Source: Symbiodinium natans (taxonomy: Eukaryota; Sar; Dinophyceae; Suessiales; Symbiodiniaceae). Taken from it: 64,000 nt of DNA. Location: positions 52,181 to 116,180 of the forward strand of contig CAJNDS010000543.1 in NCBI GenBank assembly GCA_905221605.1, read 5' to 3'. Below the pieces are notes generated by a model. It was not told the DNA's origin and did not search any database. It saw only the letters and a program-made list of their open reading frames with translations. Positions 24,501 to 37,275 of the stretch are shown here, piece after piece. Numbering within the stretch: position 1 is the stretch's first letter; each line of letters opens with the position of its first letter. The position numbers and the translations under genes were made by a program.

Positions 24501-25594
24501 AAACCCCCCTGCCAAAACCCTAAACCCTAAACCCGCGCCTCTCGGAGGGCTCCGTCAAAGCGAAGGTCTGGAGTGCCGTCGCCGTAACTCGGTGCTTTGA
24601 GGCTTAGGGTTTTTAGGGTTTAGGGTTTGATTAGTGTTAAACCCTGAACCCTAAACCCAAGACCCCAAACCCCAAACCCTAAACCCTAAAACCCTAAAAG
24701 GCCCAAGCGGCCAGACTTGAGAATCCTTGGGTGCGCGGGGCGGGAGCTTCGCAGCGGCGCCTTCCGGACGGTTTTGGCTTTCAATCGGGCCATCGGGTGA
24801 TTTAGGTTTCGGTTTAGGGGGTTTAGGGTTTGGGGATTTGGGGTTTAGGGGTTGAAGGTTGAAGGTTTAGGGTTTAGGGTTTAGGGATTTGGGGTTTAGG
24901 GGCTTTGGTTTGAAGGTTTAGGTTTTAGGGTTTAGGGTTTAGGGTATAGGGGTTTATAATAGGGGCTTTGGGTTTAAGGTTTAGGGTGGCAGTTTACAAT
25001 CTATAGTTAGGGGATAGGATCAGGGGATTTTTGGGGATATAGACCCTCTCAATAAGGTCCCTCTGTAAGAGAGCCAGAAGAGGGTTAAGAAGGGTTCCCT
25101 TTGAAGGGTTCCCCTTGTTCTACCTAGGATAGTACTTCTGTAGGGATATTCACGGGGATCATATTGTGGGTAGTTGAAATTAAGCATGCTGTACTTACAT
25201 TGGGAATATACCGAGATACCGATACCATTGGCGACAACTAGAACCGGTAGTATGCTGTACCGTTCTTACACAACGGAATACAAGGCGGGCGTAGAACTCC
25301 GGAGTGAGGTAGGGAGATAGACTGTTGCTCCACGTGTTGCTGCAACATGTTTGGATTTATTCGGGTTTGCGGCTTGGGCTAACACTCGGTTCGCAATCCC
25401 TATACTACATGCTCCTAAGACCAGACACACACAGATCACGTATGAACTCAAAACGTCTTCCGAATGAACGAGTCTCCAAGAAGCCAACTATCTAGGGGGA
25501 CTCTGCTGGGGCCCCTTTGTTTTCGTAGAACCCTGATCTGCTTTTGCAAACTAGAACTGCACCCCCTTAAGCTTCAAGCCAGCCATGGCCATTC

Positions 25595-25625
<31 letters not shown>

Positions 25626-26034
25626 GAAAAAAAATCGAGCGAAAGCTGGTGAACTTCGACTTGAACCCTAAACCCTGAACCCTAGACCCTTAACCCTAAG
25701 CCCCAAACCCCTAAACCCTGAACCCTGAACCCAAACTGAAACCTGTGAGGTGCTTCCTTTTGAGGGCGTAGAGCATTGTAAGGCTGGGGCTCAGAGTCTA
25801 AGGTTTAGGGTTTAGGGTTTAGGGTTGAGGGCCCATTAGAGTTGAGGGAGTGCTTTCCCATGTTATGTATTTGCTATTTTTTGTTGTGTGTGGGGGGGGG
25901 GGGGTTAGGGTTTAGGGTTTAGGGTTTAGGGTTTAGGGCGTAGGGTTTAATTTAGTGCTTAGGGCTTAGGTTTGAGGGCTCAAGCCAAGCAGGGGGTAGC
26001 AGTGAGGCAAGCTTCGAGCAACTGACTAAACCCC

Positions 26035-26066
<32 letters not shown>

Positions 26067-29000
26067 AGTTTACCCCCCCACGGTTTAGGGCTCAGGGTTC
26101 AGGGTTTAGGGTTCAGGGTTTAGGGTTTAGGGCAATCTACCATCAACGTGGATCAGCTTCTACCTTTTTTGAGGGCTGATACGACAACCTGTACGAGAAC
26201 AAAAGGAAACGCTTTGGGGGTTAGAGTCTGAGGGCCTTCCCTGTTTCATGCCCTCAAAAATTCAGCAAGGATCATCCCCCGGAGAACCCCCCCCCCTTTC
26301 CCTAATACATTCGATATTCCGCATAAACCTTAAACCCCAAACCCTAAACCAACCTTAAACCCCAAACCCTAAACCCCAAACCCCAAACCCAAAGAGGCAG
26401 CACTCCGAGACAGGCACATCCTCAAGGATCAGGTCGCAAGACACAAAGGGAGACCTGTCATTCCCGCAAAAATTCAGAGTTCCACAGTGATTCTACAGGT
26501 CCATAAAACCCTTAACCCTCCAAACCCAGAACGCTAAAACAAGAACCTTAAAGGCTTACAGAGCAAGCTCTGGGCATGTGTCGGGCTCAGGATTCGGCAT
26601 CCTACAAGGTGTGTTTTGCAAACAAGACGAGCTTGAACTATAGGGTCACTTACAAGATTGTTGGGCAGTCACTTGCCGTAGTGCCACTACAACCCATTCT
26701 CGATTTCAGCGTGGGTCGTCGCGTCTTTTCAGTACGGCGAAGGTATCTTGAGGTTTTAACAAGTTGCCTAGAGCCAGGAGTAACTTAGGAATGAAAAGGG
26801 TACCCTTTTGGGTTTTCCTTGGATGCACTCAGGAGGGTAGCTAAAAATTAAACTTTTAGCTGCCTTATTCAGAAACCCAATAAACCCAAAAAGGCTAAAG
26901 ATCTAAAGTTATAGTAAAGTACCACAAAGTTTCGGGGTTTACAAGGGAACCTAAACCCTAAACAAAGCACTCTGGGTCCTAGATGCCGTTTGAACCACTT
27001 ATAAAGCTAACACAGCCACACGAGAGCCGTACTGGCATATCACAGAACCCGGAAACAGAAAACTCTGGATACAATCCGCTTTGTATACGCGGCTATTAGC
27101 AGGCCGCCCTTAACCCTTAGCCCTAAACCCCTAGCTCTACCAGACAAGAGGGAAAAGAGAGTATGGTTACCGCTCTGCAAGCTTAGGAACTACCAGTCGA
27201 CTAGACCCAAAAGTAACCTAATAAAAGAAGAGGTGCCCTTTTCGTTTTCCAGGGGATTATACAAGGTACCCTAAACCCTAAAAGGGAATAAGGGCCTACT
27301 CGGGTCTAGTAGCCCTCAACCCTAAACCCTAAACCCTAAACCCTAAACCCTAAACCCTACCAGTCGACGTGACACAGGAGGAGGAGGAGGCCCCCAGCCT
27401 CACGCCCCTAGCCGGACTCTCCAGTGCCACGACCTGCGAAGCTTCACGCAGATAAGGGCGTAGTCTATACTCCCCTTAGAACCTTCATAAACATAATATG
27501 TTCAATATCTTCTTGCGTTTTATACAAACCAAAAAATCATTCCCAAGGGGGATAAAGTAATGGGAGTTTACGAAACGTTGTTTCGGGTTTAGGGTTTAGG
27601 GGTGTACGAAACAGGGTGTCATATGGAGGTTTACGAAATAGGATTCACCTATAATTTAAGGACCCCCATAAGGTACGCCTAATTTCGGAAACCCCTAATA
27701 GGGGTTTGCCATGGGCGATATAAATAGGGCGCAGCAGTGGCTTAGTAGGGGCCTAGAGTAAATTGGCACATGAGCCCACAAAAAGCATGCCAAGTGCGCT
27801 ACGAACGGCGTTTGGATTCACCAGCCAACGTACTTAAACCTCGATTGAATTGACTGAACATGCAAGCAAAGACAAGGAGAAATAACTTGGGATAGACCTA
27901 TTACCCTAAGGGTCCATGTACCTTATTATTTCATAAGGCCTAAGTATTCCTTATTTAGGTACACGGACCCTTAGGGTCAGGCAAAGCCAACGCGACGTGG
28001 CGCAGGTCGAAGCCTTAAAATCTCGTGTCGCAAAACGGAGCAGGGGAGGAACTTCACCCTAGGGATCCATGTACCTCTATGGTGTATACTTGGGCCTTAG
28101 AGGGGTTCCTATATAGAAGCTGTAGGGCCCAAGTATATACTACACAGGCCCCTTAGGGTCAGTTCGGTTGCGTGGACGGGAAAACGACCCAGTAGCCCAT
28201 ACGGAGGCCCGCGAGGAGGAGGAGGAGGTCTAGTCATGGTCTATAGGGTGGCACCCTGAACACTCAACCAAAGGACCGTGACGAAGGCTGAGGACAGAAG
28301 GGAGGCCAGGTTCCATTGAGATCTGAGCAGGCAGCACTTGTAGGAAACGGCACCACATGAAAAACACACACACACACACATCCGGATCAAGAATTAAAAG
28401 TCCAGAGTTTAGATGTTCAGACGAGGGTTCCCCCAAACCTGCTTGCACCACTAGCCCTAAACCCCAAACCCTCAAACCCCTCATCCCCAAAGACAACTTC
28501 CCTAAACCCTAAACCCTAAACCCTAAACCCTAAACCCTAAACCCTAAACCCTAAACCCTAAACCCTAAACCCGTAGCGCCTCGTTCACCGGCACCCGCGG
28601 CCGGGTGGAGGCCTCGAGCCCCAGTTGTAGGTCCTTGCCCAAGGGCTTCAGGTTCAGGCAGGGTTTAGGGTTTAGGGCTTAGGGCTTAGGGCTTAGGGCT
28701 TAGGGCTTAGGGCTTAGGGCTTAGGGTTTAGGGTTTAGGGTTTCGGGTTGCGGGTTCAGGGTTTATAGGGCTTCTAGGGCTTGCAAGGCTTGTAGGAACC
28801 AGAGCTCTACCCACAAACCCCGAAATCCCAAAGCCCTATAAACCCTACAAGCCCTATAAACCGGCCCTTTAAACCCTATACACCCTGTAAGCCCTGTAAA
28901 CCCCTTACCATCGAGTCGCATTGCCAGTACCCCCCAACACCTCATGAAAATAACCCTGCAGGGTACAGAGGTTCGCCATGCAGCAGCGAAAGTATCCAGC

Positions 29001-30771
29001 GCGTCTTCGCTGTCCCTACTCTGCAAGGGCAACCCTTCACGACCGACTTGTCGCCAACACTGGACAAGGGAATATAGGGATCGGAATAAGTACTAGTACT
29101 AATCGTATCCTGCGATAGTCCACATGTAGAAATACACTCTATTACCACCCAAACCCTATTCTAGTTGTCAAGGCCCCTTTCTTACAGGCCATGGCCGAAC
29201 CTGCCAAACTTTGCCTTCGAGAACATTTGTTCGCTTTGGCTTGGGGTTTCCCTAAGGATCCACAGTATATGCTTGGGCCTTAAAGGGGTTCCTATAGAGC
29301 AGCTTTAGGGCCCAAGTAGACACTATACAGGCACATGGATCCTTAGGGTTGGGAGGTTCTGCCTTCCCCCTGCGGCGTGGATTTTCGTGGAAGAGGACGT
29401 GAACTTTTTATGTCCTTGACTGTCACGCGGCTGAGTAGGGCGGCTGGTTGAACGTTTTGCCGCGCAGGCAGGGCTTCGACAAAGTTCCTGGACACCTGGG
29501 TTCCGAAAAAACACCAAGTTCACAGACATTCTGATCGAGTTGGCTGCTGTCGACTAGGTGCCCATTGCCGCTTGGATCCGGATGAATCCCCCTGCCGGTC
29601 GGCTGCTGGGAGATCTCCGCTGGCCACGATGCCGACGACCCCAGGTGACATGGGCAGGAATCCACAACTAAACCCTAAACCCTAGACTCTAAACCCTAAA
29701 CACTAAACCCTAAACCCTGAACCCTAAACCCTAAACCCTGAACCCGAACTGTTTCTTGCTAGGTCCCTCGTGATTATCGTGAGATGCTTGGACGTTGAGA
29801 CTGCCAAGGTTCCCTGGCGATACTGCAGTCAGGACTTGAGGACTCGGATGTTAAGCGTGCAGGGCTCCTGTCTTCGAGGCTTGGGTTTGGGGTTGAGGCC
29901 CTGAACCTTAAACCCTGAACCCTAGACCCTCGACCCTAAACCCTAAACCCTAAACCCTAAACCCTAACCCTAAACCCTACAGGGTTCGGGGATTGGGGGG
30001 AGGGGTGGGGAGGGCTTTGGCTTGGCTTCTTGGCTGCGACTGGCAGAACTGACGGTCCTCTCGAAGCAGATGGCACTCCACCGAACCTGGAGGGTTTAGG
30101 GTTTAGGGTTTAGGGTTTAGGGTTTAGGGTTTAGGGTTTAGGGTTTAGGGTTTAGGGTTTAGGGTTTAGGTTGGCATTCGAAAGGGGTGTGCATGTGTGC
30201 ATGTTGGGTATGCTCCCTCAACCCCAAACCCGACGTGAAGCCTACCCCTCCTCGGGAAGGAATCGCAGGCAACCTTGATCAAAAGTTTAGGGTTTAGGGT
30301 TTAGGGTCTCTCCCCTCATTGACTGTGCCGAGCTTGCAGGATCAGTGTAGTGTGAGGCTTGTGGAGGACAGGAGGCTTTTCCTTCCTCAGGGGCTAAAGG
30401 GTTTTCCACTGAACTCCGTGGACACAGAGCAGGGCAAGCAACCATTATCCGACATTGTCCAATTAGCAAGCTCTGTCCAACTCAGACCTACAGCCAACTA
30501 AGCCAATTGAACTAAACCGCAAGCCCCGAATCCCATAAACCTCAACACTAGAAACCTAAAGCCTTACAATACGGGTAGTACCCTCTTTCCTTGGAGGGTT
30601 ATAATTTATAAGTAAGGGAACCCATAACCCAAAAAACGTGGCTACCAAGTTATCTGGAACAGAGGCCCCGCAGCCTGAAAGGACCCAGTACACGTGATCG
30701 GCGCGCGAACCCTGCTCGAAGAGGGTGCTGCCGTGACCTTCGGGAACAGGAGCTGACGGTTGCGGCTTCAT
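21003..30771 (-). CDS. gene B: hand-built 15-exon model with ADP-ribosyltransferase-like C-terminus
   Basis: Exons: 30771-30675, 30273-30246, 30086-29981, 29822-29760, 28645-28571, 27433-27366, 26454-26389, 24777-24693, 24594-24533, 24067-23988, 23413-23368, 23277-23217, 22883-22778, 21544-21414, 21293-21003; about 454 residues. Intron phases agree throughout, although exon 6 needs a GA donor (a GTAGGG donor at 27360 would break phase) and exons 1 and 4 need GC donors. Exon 1 starts at an ATG behind a TTTTGCAG acceptor and contains TLFEQGSRADHVYWVLSG, resembling the first half of a cyclic-nucleotide-binding domain. The last two exons read FIHTTTDPAVALYYAEAF and VVLLKGNISADRIL, the pattern of ADP-ribosyltransferase-like folds (STS-type strand, then a hydrophobic strand with a late turn). 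Many introns start with TTTAGGG repeats. Exon positions are fairly good; frame and domain names are tentative. Function unknown. Confidence 0.45.
21294..21413 (-). mobile_element. intron-sized insertion related to hairpin family 2
   Basis: On the plus strand it ends with CTAGGGTCCATTTAAGGGTC and begins with AACCCTAAAAGTGGGGTC. It interrupts the open frame of gene B exactly between CAG|GT and AAG|G, so it behaves as an introner. Confidence 0.5.
22085..22531 (+). CDS. 148-codon ORF of unknown origin inside a gene B intron
   Basis: A plus-strand ATG frame encoding KSTVHDWWLFLDSCGVGSSG, HGQYHFWRSGLGLRKNYATH and so on. It lies in the intron between gene B exons 13 and 14. The opposite strand is also partly open (for example GNRNVRSVVLSQAQA). 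It may be a decayed retrocopy; strand and coding status are uncertain. Confidence 0.25.
   Translation: MTCLQATRSIFSESKSTVHDWWLFLDSCGVGSSGKLPDPMKPHGQYHFWRSGLGLRKNYATHISVPQASLCAHVARVACTSLNPRVAALRMKSVHCWPLQHVLFCDSLLFHFYSKKSQMLPGCTLNHQVLHLHRNRCRRRIRLSLTRD
26033..26067. repeat. long C homopolymer
   Basis: A run of nearly 30 C interrupted only near its ends. Similar G/C runs lie at 23667-23682, 25593-25614, 45220-45232 and 61418-61438. Read lengths in such runs are often wrong, so local coordinates may be off by a few bases. Confidence 0.95.
26576..26788 (+). CDS. 70-codon ORF, unknown
   Basis: Plus-strand ATG frame with a plausible mix of residues (CRAQDSASYKVCFANKTSLN, VVPLQPILDFSVGRRVFSV). It is in a repeat-poor stretch between gene B exons 6 and 7, antisense to gene B. 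Nothing recognised; it may be chance. Confidence 0.18.
   Translation: MCRAQDSASYKVCFANKTSLNYRVTYKIVGQSLAVVPLQPILDFSVGRRVFSVRRRYLEVLTSCLEPGVT
27902..27978. mobile_element. hairpin family 2, short copy
   Basis: CCCTAAGGGTCCATGTACC mirrored by GGTACACGGACCCTTAGGG; the middle is shorter than in the other copies. Confidence 0.8.
28057..28162. mobile_element. hairpin family 2 copy
   Basis: Ends CCCTAGGGATCCATGTACC and GGCCCCTTAGGG, with the internal TATACTTGGGCCTTA / GGGCCCAAGTATATAC palindrome. Confidence 0.85.
28500..28571. repeat. CCCTAAA array starting the intron after gene B exon 5
   Basis: Ten perfect heptamers. The first base after the exon (coding strand) is the G of GTTTAGGG. A TTTAGGG/TTAGGGC array at 28663-28745 lies on the other side of the exon. 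Confidence 0.95.
29250..29348. mobile_element. hairpin family 2 copy
   Basis: CCCTAAGGATCCA...TGGATCCTTAGGG, with the internal TTCCTATAGAGCAGCTTTAGGGCCC block shared with the copies at 5824 and 28057. Confidence 0.85.
30090..30170. repeat. TTTAGGG array upstream of gene B exon 3
   Basis: About eleven perfect heptamers directly before the acceptor CCTCCAG (coding strand reads CCCTAAA). Confidence 0.95.
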
Positions 30772-31342
30772 AGAATACAGGGTTTTGCAGGATTTTGGGG
30801 TATTTTGGTGTCTGCAAAATCCCTTCGCGAACAAATTCTGTGTCTGCCAAATGCTCAGACCCAAAGTCGCAACATCCGAAAGCTACTTCTGACGGACAGA
30901 GCAGCGCATCAGCATCTCTACCCGGGTACCAGCATTAAAGGTGCAGCAGCACACACAGCCCCGTCGCCCCCCCCCCCCCCGGGCCATGCAAACGCCCCCC
31001 CATGCAAGCACGGCATGAATCTCAGCGCACCAGCGCACCAACCCTGTTTCCCCAGATCGCAGGCTGGCGACACGTCGCCTAATTAGACGTCTCAACTTCC
31101 TACAGGGACGTGTCGGCGCTGTGCGTTGCACAGTGCTTCGTGGTGGTCCTCTCAAGACGAGCCTCAGTACAATCAACTGAAGTTCCCTCAACCTCAAGAT
31201 TGCGCTAGGAGCCACTCGGAGTCAATGGGAGATGCGCCCCTTTTGGGGGGCATCAGCCACCAAAGACATCAACTCCTCTAGGAAAACTTAAAAGATTTGA
31301 AAGAAAGTCAGATGTAGCGGCCTTACACCCTCTGCACACTTT

Positions 31343-33824
<2,482 letters not shown>

Positions 33825-34024
33825 GGCTGGGGATCAATGACGCAACTCTCAGCGCTGCAGCCCCTTCTCTGACTTGAAAACACTCACCGCACAAACACCT
33901 TCAAGAAAATCCAGGTTCAGGGTCTGCGTTCTTCAATGCGTATAGGGTTTGGGGTTGAGATGGGCTGAGGGCTTCGGGACGATGCCTTGCGGTTTCGCGC
34001 TGATCAGTTCAGGTCTATTAATAC

Positions 34025-34112
34025 CCAAGTCAGGGCCCTAAGTTACTGTATGAGCACCCCTTGAGGCGCAAGTGTATACTGTGTGGGGTATATGGACCCT
34101 TTCAGTGTATGG
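34025..34112. mobile_element. hairpin family 2, diverged copy upstream of the carbonic anhydrase gene
   Basis: Internal CAAGTGTATACTGTGTGGGG and terminal TATGGACCCT match the family; the left end is weak. It lies about 200-300 bp upstream of the carbonic anhydrase start. Confidence 0.55.
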
Positions 34113-34538
34113 ACCAAGGATCCGAGGAACCTGTTCCCACCATTGAAGGACACTTTGGAAAACATAAACTGATTTTTAGGGTTTAGGGTTTAGGGCAACT
34201 GGTCCCAGGGAGCAAACCTGATTGCTTGCAATCAACGTGAAAGTGAAGCCACCTGGGTTAGAAAGGCACCAGCTGCAAGACAACACCAAAAAGGCCGAGA
34301 CATCCACAAGCCCTCCCCACGTCTACACGAATACTGGGAGCAATGCGCGCCCCACACCCCATGTTCTAATCCTCAAACCCGAGCCCAAAACCCCAAACCC
34401 CCAAACCTTAGAAACCGACCCTAAGCCCCAAAACCTAAAACCCGAACCCTGAACCCTAAACCCCGAACCCTAAACCCCAATTCCCTTAAATTCACCCCCA
34501 AAACCCCCAAAACCCGAACCTTAGGTGGGATCTGGGAC

Positions 34539-34590
34539 CCGGGCTGAGGCGGCGAGGCGTCGCATCGGAGAAGAGTTCGAGGAGGAGAGC
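34539..34590 (-). CDS. exon-like island, 52 nt
   Basis: Acceptor GGTCCAATTCAG and donor CCCGG|GTCCCAG bracket an open frame ALLLELFSDATPRRLSP. CCCTAAA-type sequence is on the left, TTTAGGG on the right. The plus strand is also open here (RIGEEFEEESLNW), but the pyrimidine-rich acceptor favours minus. Confidence 0.35.
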
Positions 34591-35285
34591 CTGAATTGGA
34601 CCAGGAATGATTTTAGGGGTCGAGGACTTGGGGATTTTACCGGTTGCAGGGTTTCTAGGGTTTCTGGGGTTTATAGCGTCTGTAGCGTTTGTTCGTCTCG
34701 GCTTTGCAGGGTTTAGGGTTTAGGAATATAGGGACCAGACCTCAGGGTTTCGGATTTGTGGGTTTAGGTTTCAGGGCTTGGTGTTTACGACAGGGGGGTG
34801 GGTTAGGGTGAGGGCTTGGGGCTTTGAGGTTTAGGGTCTTGCCTTCTTGAGGCCATACTGTGACAGGCTTCTGCGAGAGGCCACCGGGGTGCCAGGGAGG
34901 CTCAAGAGCCCTGAAGCCTAAACCCCAAAAAAGCCTGGATAAGCCCAGCTGAGGGTATTTGGGCCGCTTGCACCCTAAACCATAAACCCTAACCCTAAAC
35001 CCTAAACCCTAAACCCTGAACCCTAAACCCTAAACCCTAAACCCTAAACCCTAAACCATAAACCCTAACCCTAAGCGCCAAAGCCTAAACCCTAAACCCT
35101 CTTGGTTCCTTATGATTAGAAAGAAGGACATTATGTAAACAGTTTAGGCTGTTGGGCTCGGAAGCCTTGCAGGGCACGGAAGGGTTTAGGGTTTAAGGTT
35201 TGGGGTCCTTATTCGGGTTTAGGGCTTAGGGCTAGGGTTTAGGGTTTAGGGTTTAGGGTTTAGGGTTTAGGGTTTAGGCGTAGAC

Positions 35286-35351
35286 AGGTGGCCTCGGAGA
35301 AGTTGCTGAACAGCGGGCCCGGCTCGCACGAGCCGCCGCGCGCTCTCTCTC
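35286..35351 (-). CDS. exon-like island, 66 nt
   Basis: Acceptor CGGCTCCAG, donor CACCT|GTCTAC. It is open in more than one frame (for example EPGPLFSNFSEATC), so the frame is undecided. A TTTAGGG array lies to its left and a CCCTAAA-type sequence to its right, the opposite of the usual arrangement. Confidence 0.35.
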
Positions 35352-35375
35352 CTGGAGCCGAAACCACCCTAAACC

Positions 35376-36232
35376 CATTGGGGAACGTGAGATGGGGTTT
35401 AGGGTTTAGGGTTTAGGGTTTAGGGTTTAGGGTTTAGGGATTAGGGATTAGGGTTTAGGGTCTAGGGTTTAGGGTTTAGTAAGGATTTGGGAGTTTCCAA
35501 TCTGTCGGAAACTCACCTTAAGGATTTGAGTGTTCCCTGAGACAGGGCCCACCCCCTAAGCTCCAAACCCTAAACCCCATTGGGGAACGTGAGATGGGGT
35601 TTAGGGTTTAGGGTTTAGGGTTTAGGGTTTAGGGTTTAGGGTTTAAGGTTTAGGGATTAGGGATTAGGGTTTAGGGTCTAGGGTTTAGGGTTTAGGGTTT
35701 AGTAAGGATTTGGGAGTTTCCAATCTGTCGGAAACTCACCTTAAGGATTTGAGTGTTCCCTGAGACAGGGCCCACCCCCTAAGCTCCAAACCCTAAACCC
35801 CATTGGGGAACGTGAGATGGGGTTTAGGGTTTAGGGTTTAGGGTTTAGGGTTTAGGGTTTAGGGATTAGGGATTAGGGTTTAGGGTTTAGTAAGGATTTG
35901 GGAGTTTCCAATCTGTCGGAAACTCACCTTAAGGATTTGAGGGTTCCCTGAGACAGGGCCCACCCCCTAAGCTCCAAACCCTAAACCCCATTGGGGAACG
36001 TGAGATGGGGTTTAGGGTTTAGGGTTTAGGGTTTAGGGTTTAGGGTCTAGGGTCTAGGGTTTAGGGTCTAGGGTTTAATTAGGGTTTAGGGATCGGTTTA
36101 GGGTCTAGGGTTTAGGGCTAGGGGGTGTCTGTATTGTTTTGTAAGGATTTGGAAGCTTCCCAATCTGTCGGAAACTCACCTTAAGGATTTCCTGAAACAG
36201 GGCCCACCCCCCTAAGCTCCAAACCCTAAACC
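35376..36232. repeat. four-copy ~190-240 bp tandem repeat
   Basis: Units begin CATTGGGGAACGTGAGATGG at 35376, 35579, 35801 and 35989. Each continues with a TTTAGGG array of variable length, then a near-constant block including GTTTCCAATCTGTCGGAAACTC and CCTGAGACAGGGCCC. The last unit is more diverged. The constant block has a short palindrome (GTTTCC...GGAAAC). Confidence 0.95.
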
Positions 36233-36394
36233 CTAAACCATAAACCCTAAACCCTAAACCCTAAACCCTAACCAAGCCATCAACCCCACAAGCCCCTCAG
36301 CCCTGGCTGGTTTCGGGTTCAAACATTGTATGTAAAAAGTATATACATACACATATATGTTGGGGGAAACGGGACCATGACATAGAGAACTTAC

Positions 36395-36707
36395 CTGACC
36401 AAACGCTGGAGGCAATCGCGTTGAATCACCAACCTTTTTAGGCTCAAGTGAGGCGTAACACAAGATGTCAAGAAACTGAGCATAACTATTGCCACCAGCC
36501 ATACCGACATGCCTCCAACAGCAACGTCGGTCCCCATTCTGGTCGTGACAGGCGTCGAGGACGTCGCCTAGAGGAACTTTAGCCGCGTGCTCAGTGAGCT
36601 CGAACGTCTCGATCTCTACTGACAGGAACAGACGGACGTCCCTAAGCCCAGTGCAAGCGACCTTGTGAAGGGCAACCCCCCTTCTGACAGTTGCTTGATC
36701 AGGGCCA
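36395..36707 (-). CDS. 313-nt internal exon of an unidentified gene
   Basis: Bounded by a pyrimidine-rich acceptor (CATCTTTACTTGCAG) and a consensus donor (GGTCAG|GTAAGT). It is fully open in one frame, encoding about 104 residues including VRLFLSVEIETFELTEHAAK, LDACHDQNGDRRCCWRHVGM and LDILCYASLEPKKVG. Cys/Trp-rich; no family recognised. It is the longest internal exon seen outside the carbonic anhydrase gene and exits in phase 0. Other exons of the same gene may be those at 35351 and 34590. Confidence 0.6.
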
Positions 36708-37275
36708 CTGCAAGTAAAGATGAAACACTGGAAGCCGGTCCTGTGCCGGAAGTCAGGGCCGCGCCCCACCCTAAACCCTACACCCTGAACCCCGAACCCT
36801 AAGCCCTAAACCCCTAAACCCCTAAACCCGAACCCCCAAAACCCTTGACCATGAACCTCAGACCCTGCACTCCTAGCCACAAAAGCCAACGTCTAAACCC
36901 CAGACCCTGGACCCTAAACCCTAGACCTTAAACCCTAAACCCTAAACCCCAAAACCCAAAAGCCTTATAAGCCTAAACTCAACACAATGAAACCCAAACT
37001 TGGAAGTCGAAACACTAAGGACCCCAAACTTAGCGTTTAGGGTTCTAGGAACCCTTCAAACCCTAAACCCTAAACCCTAAACCCTAAACCCTAAACCCTA
37101 AACCCTAAACCCTCTGAAGTCGCTGGCCTCCAGCCCGACTCCTGGATCCCAGCCTCGGAGAGGAGGAGAGAGAGAGATAGGGACCTCGAACAACCGTCTT
37201 CGGTCAGTATATATACACTACACAAGTGAGAAGCTTGGTACTTAGACCAGCAACATAGACAGCAGCGACTGCTGA

